Assembly (NCBI GenBank): GCA_904063045.1
Contig: CAJFCJ010000001.1
Coordinates: forward strand, 3,107,501-3,171,500
DNA length: 64,000 bases
Source: Dimorphilus gyrociliatus
Lineage: Eukaryota; Annelida; Polychaeta; Dinophilidae
Direction: 5' to 3'
Of this stretch, positions 60,571 through 64,000 are shown in pieces (within the stretch, counting starts at the first letter, position 1; each line of letters opens with the position of its first letter). The notes under the pieces were generated by a model. The model did not search any database. It was not told where the DNA came from and saw only the letters and a list, made by a program, of their open reading frames with translations. The position numbers and the translations under genes were made by a program.

Positions 60571-61482
60571 AATGAAGAAGTAATTTAACCATTTCTTTGA
60601 ATTCTTCCTAATCCCATCCGATCAGCATTGGTATATTTTAAAGAACTAGAATAATTAGAAAATGACTCAATTCTATTTCTATTTTTACGGATATACGATC
60701 TTTTCGTCTTACTCTCGCGGGATTAAGGAAAAGTAGTATTTGCTGTGTACGTCTAAGTGAATGCGTGTGTACGTTGTTTATTTCTTCATCCCTACTTCTA
60801 CCATTCGATATATTTTTTCCATCCCATTTCATCCAACTCGAACACTATAGAAAGACGTAATTCCGAATGGAATTCATAATCAATCTAACTACAGAACAAG
60901 TATTACCATAGTTTGCTTTTTCTCTCTATTATTTATTTGTCTTTTTTTTTATAAAAAAAATGCGATTGTTACTCAGTTTATTTCTATTGATTAAAACTTG
61001 GACTGTTTTATTTCCTTTTAATTATGGCGATAAGAAGAATTTTTACTTTCTTCTCTTTGCTATTATTAAGTATTTAATATCTTGATTACCATTAATTATT
61101 AACCATTTATTCCGAACTTTTATTTTCTAGCCTAATTCTCTTTAGCATATTCATGAAAGATGAAAAATATTCATGAATGATAAACAGCGTCATCTAGCTT
61201 TTTTTTAGCATTAAAGGCCTATCATTGAACTCACAAAAAAATCTCAAAGGCCTTCCAAATAATCAAATACTTACAAAAGACGTCATTAAAGCGGCTATTG
61301 AATTACACCGCTACCAGAGTTGACTACGAATCGGTTAATTTCCCTTATTCGGTCATTTGTTATAATCATTAGACAATCAATGGCCATGGAACGAATGAGT
61401 AATGAATGGAAAATATACACTAATGACAAAATTTTAGGATTACATATAAATATAAATAAATAAATAAAAATAAAATATATAT

Positions 61483-61484
<2 letters not shown>

Positions 61485-61516
<32 letters not shown>

Positions 61517-61526
61517 GAGAGAGAGA
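61485..61526. repeat. (AT)n(GA)n microsatellite
   Basis: ATATATA followed by a GA repeat. Confidence 0.9.
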
Positions 61527-62723
61527 AGGGAAAAAGGAGATATAGATTGTATTATAATCCAATATGAATATATATTTTCATTTTATCATTAGAACTCTAT
61601 TTTTTCAATTAAGTCTACGCATTCTTTTCCTGGAAAAGAACAAATTGTATTAATTTGGTTGGATCATGATGTTAATACAATTGAAGGGAATATGGCAAGT
61701 ATCAGTTTATTGACAAAAGCTATAAGTAAATAGAACTACCCTAACAATCAATAAACCGACAATTTTCCATAACATCTCTTTATAATTCTCAATCAACTTA
61801 AAAATACACATTTTGTAAGTTTTTCTTCTATATAACAAAAGTAAAATGACTGGAATATTATTGCACATGTAATGTAGTCCTTTTCTAATAGATTTTATTA
61901 ATGCTAATACTACTACTAGTAGTAATAATATAATAACAGTAATCATAGTGTATATGTATGCATGCATGTGTAAAAAGTATAGGAAAAGAATGAGTAATTG
62001 AGCGAATGATTAACTACTATCTTTCTTATTTATAAACAAGTAAAACGAAGAGAAATATACGTCACAGTTAAAGAAAATTAAGTGAATATGAATAATAACA
62101 TCACGTATTTACTTTTATATATAATATTAATTATAACCACTATACGGTTTTTCCTATAAAAACAAAGAGAGTAAAAAAGATATGGAGAGAGAGAGAGCGT
62201 CTCTTTTGTAATATTACTGTAATTTTTAAAATAATAGCGATAATTTATCAATAATTCGAAAAGTTGTGAATGGAGGAAAAGAAAAGAAAAACAAGGTTAA
62301 TGTACTTAAACAACGCAAAAGAGTAGTAATGTTATTCTTTTTTATATTTTAGTCTCCCAACTGTAATTAATCTATTACTACTGTTTCTTTATTCTTTATT
62401 TTATTATATTCTGTATAATAAAACTATTCAGTATTACAAATTTTCCTTACTGCGGCTACTATTATCAAAAACTTTACGTTCTATTGCCTAATTACATTAT
62501 TAAACTAAGCTCAACAAAAATATATAGAATATATATATAAAGATTATTTTTCATTTGTTTTTTTTTTGTAGAAAATGAAAATAAAAGGGAAAAAGGAAAA
62601 AAAATATAATACGAATAAAACGAGATGAACGCTAGCACCACATAAATAACAATTTCTGAACATTTATCATGATTAGCAGCTCAAGTTTGACCTAATTTTT
62701 GCATGCCTTTGAAAGCCGACAAT

Positions 62724-62795
62724 CTATATATATATATATATATATAAAACATATATATATATATATGGTTATATAGTTATATATATATATATGTA
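62724..62795. repeat. Interrupted (TA)n tract
   Basis: Three TA runs separated by short non-repeat words, able to fold on itself. Confidence 0.88.
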
Positions 62796-63706
62796 TACCA
62801 CATAAAGCAAAACAGCTTTATCACAGATTTCTTTCAGCAGGGCTGCATATTTTTTATATGAAAAACAAAACCCAGATTGTTAGCAGGCAACAAACTGAAG
62901 CTATAATCACTATAATGAAAGAGCGAAGTAAAAAATAAGAAGGCTAGCACCAAATTGTTTAGCGCGAACACAAGAAGATTCTTTTTTTATTTTAATTTAT
63001 CACAGTATCTTTTCCATCCAACTTGTTTGGCAGCATTTAAGTGGGCGAGTGAAAAATGTCTGTAAGATGTTTGTATCAAGCAATATAAACAGCATATACA
63101 ATATAGGCCTAGATGGACGGTTCAATCAAATTTCGCTTGTTTTTTAATGGGCGTTGGCATTCGTATTACAAAATTGCACTTTTGACAAAAGATGGATGAC
63201 CCTGTCCATGAAATATTAATAATTTAGATGTTTGGCGTGAAGAGTCTGGCAAATTTTTTTTCTACTCGATTTTGAAATAATAAGCTATGTTGAGTGAGTC
63301 TATTCCAAGAAAACCGTTAAATATAACGATAGAAAATAGTATAAACATAATTAATGAGGTGAAACAAAATAGTCATCTTATGTTCGATATTTATAATGAA
63401 AATACAGTATATCTTTTTCTTCTTTTGCTGTTAGAGTCGGATAACTAAATCTTAATTTTCTTGTTAAAATATTCACATATTCTAATAGCAATAACAAGAT
63501 ATACACTTAATGCAAATATATATATCAATTGCCTTTATCCTCAATAATGTTCTTGTATAGAGAAAGCAGAAAAGAATTAATGAAAAACATAAGGAAAGAG
63601 GAAACAAAGTAATAATTCCTAACTCTTCATTGATTTTCTATTTAATAGGTTAGATATTTTGTCGTATATTAGAATAAAATAAATTCTAAACATGTTCTTT
63701 ACTTTA

Positions 63707-63714
63707 TGACGTCA
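63707..63714. promoter_or_regulatory. Full CRE palindrome
   Basis: TGACGTCA, the canonical CREB/ATF site, in an AT-rich stretch. A single 8-base match, so weak alone. Confidence 0.3.
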
Positions 63715-64000
63715 CACTACAATTTTGTTCAAATTCAGAATATATATCGTCACAGTATATATTATATCATAAAAAAATGCAAATGTCCTAATTATTTGCA
63801 ACTAAAGCTCTAGTTAACCTCTTAAATAATTGGCTAAACAATCAAGTAATATACTTAAATATAGATTCAAAGTTGGATTAGAGTGATTTACGAGATCAAA
63901 ATTAAATAGAACGCTGTTAAAGTATCTATTTTAATTCCGCTGCTCCCTCAGTAGTCGTTTGAGTTTATTATCGCGTTTTTTTAAAGAGGTGAATTGTCTT

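Larger units (their letters stand above)
41661..64000. other. Gene-poor region of about 22 kb, probable regulatory landscape
   Basis: No chain of exons with frame continuity and recognisable protein similarity was found on either strand, in contrast to the first 41 kb, where genes lie a few hundred bases to 3 kb apart. The stretch mixes AT-rich DNA and microsatellites with islands of higher complexity near 44.6-44.9, 45.9-46.1, 48.9-49.2, 50.0-50.7, 52.0-53.1, 54.0 and 57.2 kb. These islands hold clustered short motifs listed separately. I infer a cis-regulatory domain for a gene beyond the window, or very long introns of one. Small genes could still be missed. Confidence 0.55.

Noticed and set aside
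41661-64000. Search by eye for tRNAs, known microRNA seeds, transposase or reverse-transcriptase motifs, and CRISPR-like arrays
   Set aside because: No cloverleaf B-box word, no familiar mature microRNA sequence, no retroelement protein motif and no regularly spaced repeats were found; the repeats are simple microsatellites.

Overview
This is an AT-rich eukaryotic (animal) window. Its genes have many short exons separated by GT-AG introns of roughly 45-120 bp and are spaced a few hundred bases apart, so the genome is compact. The gene families (DEG/ENaC channel, calexcitin, CYP2-like P450s, SLC7 light chain, DCST-type gamete/membrane protein, a Sec-containing SelW/MIEN1 protein) fit a small lophotrochozoan invertebrate. 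An annelid with a reduced genome, of the Dimorphilus kind, is my best guess, but the species is inference only.

Layout. 1-918 (+) is the 3' end of a DC-STAMP-domain gene. 1072-2860 (-) encodes a secreted PAN/apple plus EPTP-like repeat protein. 4684-5467 (-) and 7834-8773 (-) are related single-pass proteins with a short Cys-rich ectodomain; between them lies a secreted His/acidic protein (6019-7169, +). 9621-11160 (-) is a DEG/ENaC channel and 12060-12980 (+) a mucin-like type II membrane protein. 16038-17960 and 19010-21026 (-) are tandem LRR-type paralogues with an LRRC41-like N-terminal box.

21602-36531 is a duplicated block: a secreted two-domain protein (21602-23490), a broken copy of it (27595-29552), four P450 genes (25574-27331, 30544-32267, 32492-34229, 34669-36531) and a P450 pseudogene fragment (about 30110-30445). 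One full-length P450 has lost the haem-ligand cysteine. Inside this block, on the opposite strand, is the most notable gene: a four-exon selenoprotein (23976-24531) of the SelW/Rdx family with an in-frame TGA in a CxxU motif, a C-terminal CAAX box like MIEN1, and a SECIS-like hairpin in its 3' region (24624-24704). An ordinary ORF search misses it.

37380-38423 (+) is a six-exon calexcitin-like EF-hand protein, and 39244-41660 (-) is a ten-exon SLC7 amino-acid transporter light chain.

From 41.7 kb to the end (about 22 kb) I see no convincing multi-exon gene, which is striking in so dense a genome. The stretch holds many microsatellites. Between about 44 and 57 kb it holds clustered short motifs: GCGTCTA/TAGACGC, octamer-like ATATG(C/T)AAATGA, a triple DR5 nuclear-receptor half-site array, an IR1 element, and two TATA-type promoter-like blocks. 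I read it as a cis-regulatory landscape for a gene outside the window. Exon boundaries given here were worked out by hand from splice signals and reading-frame continuity.
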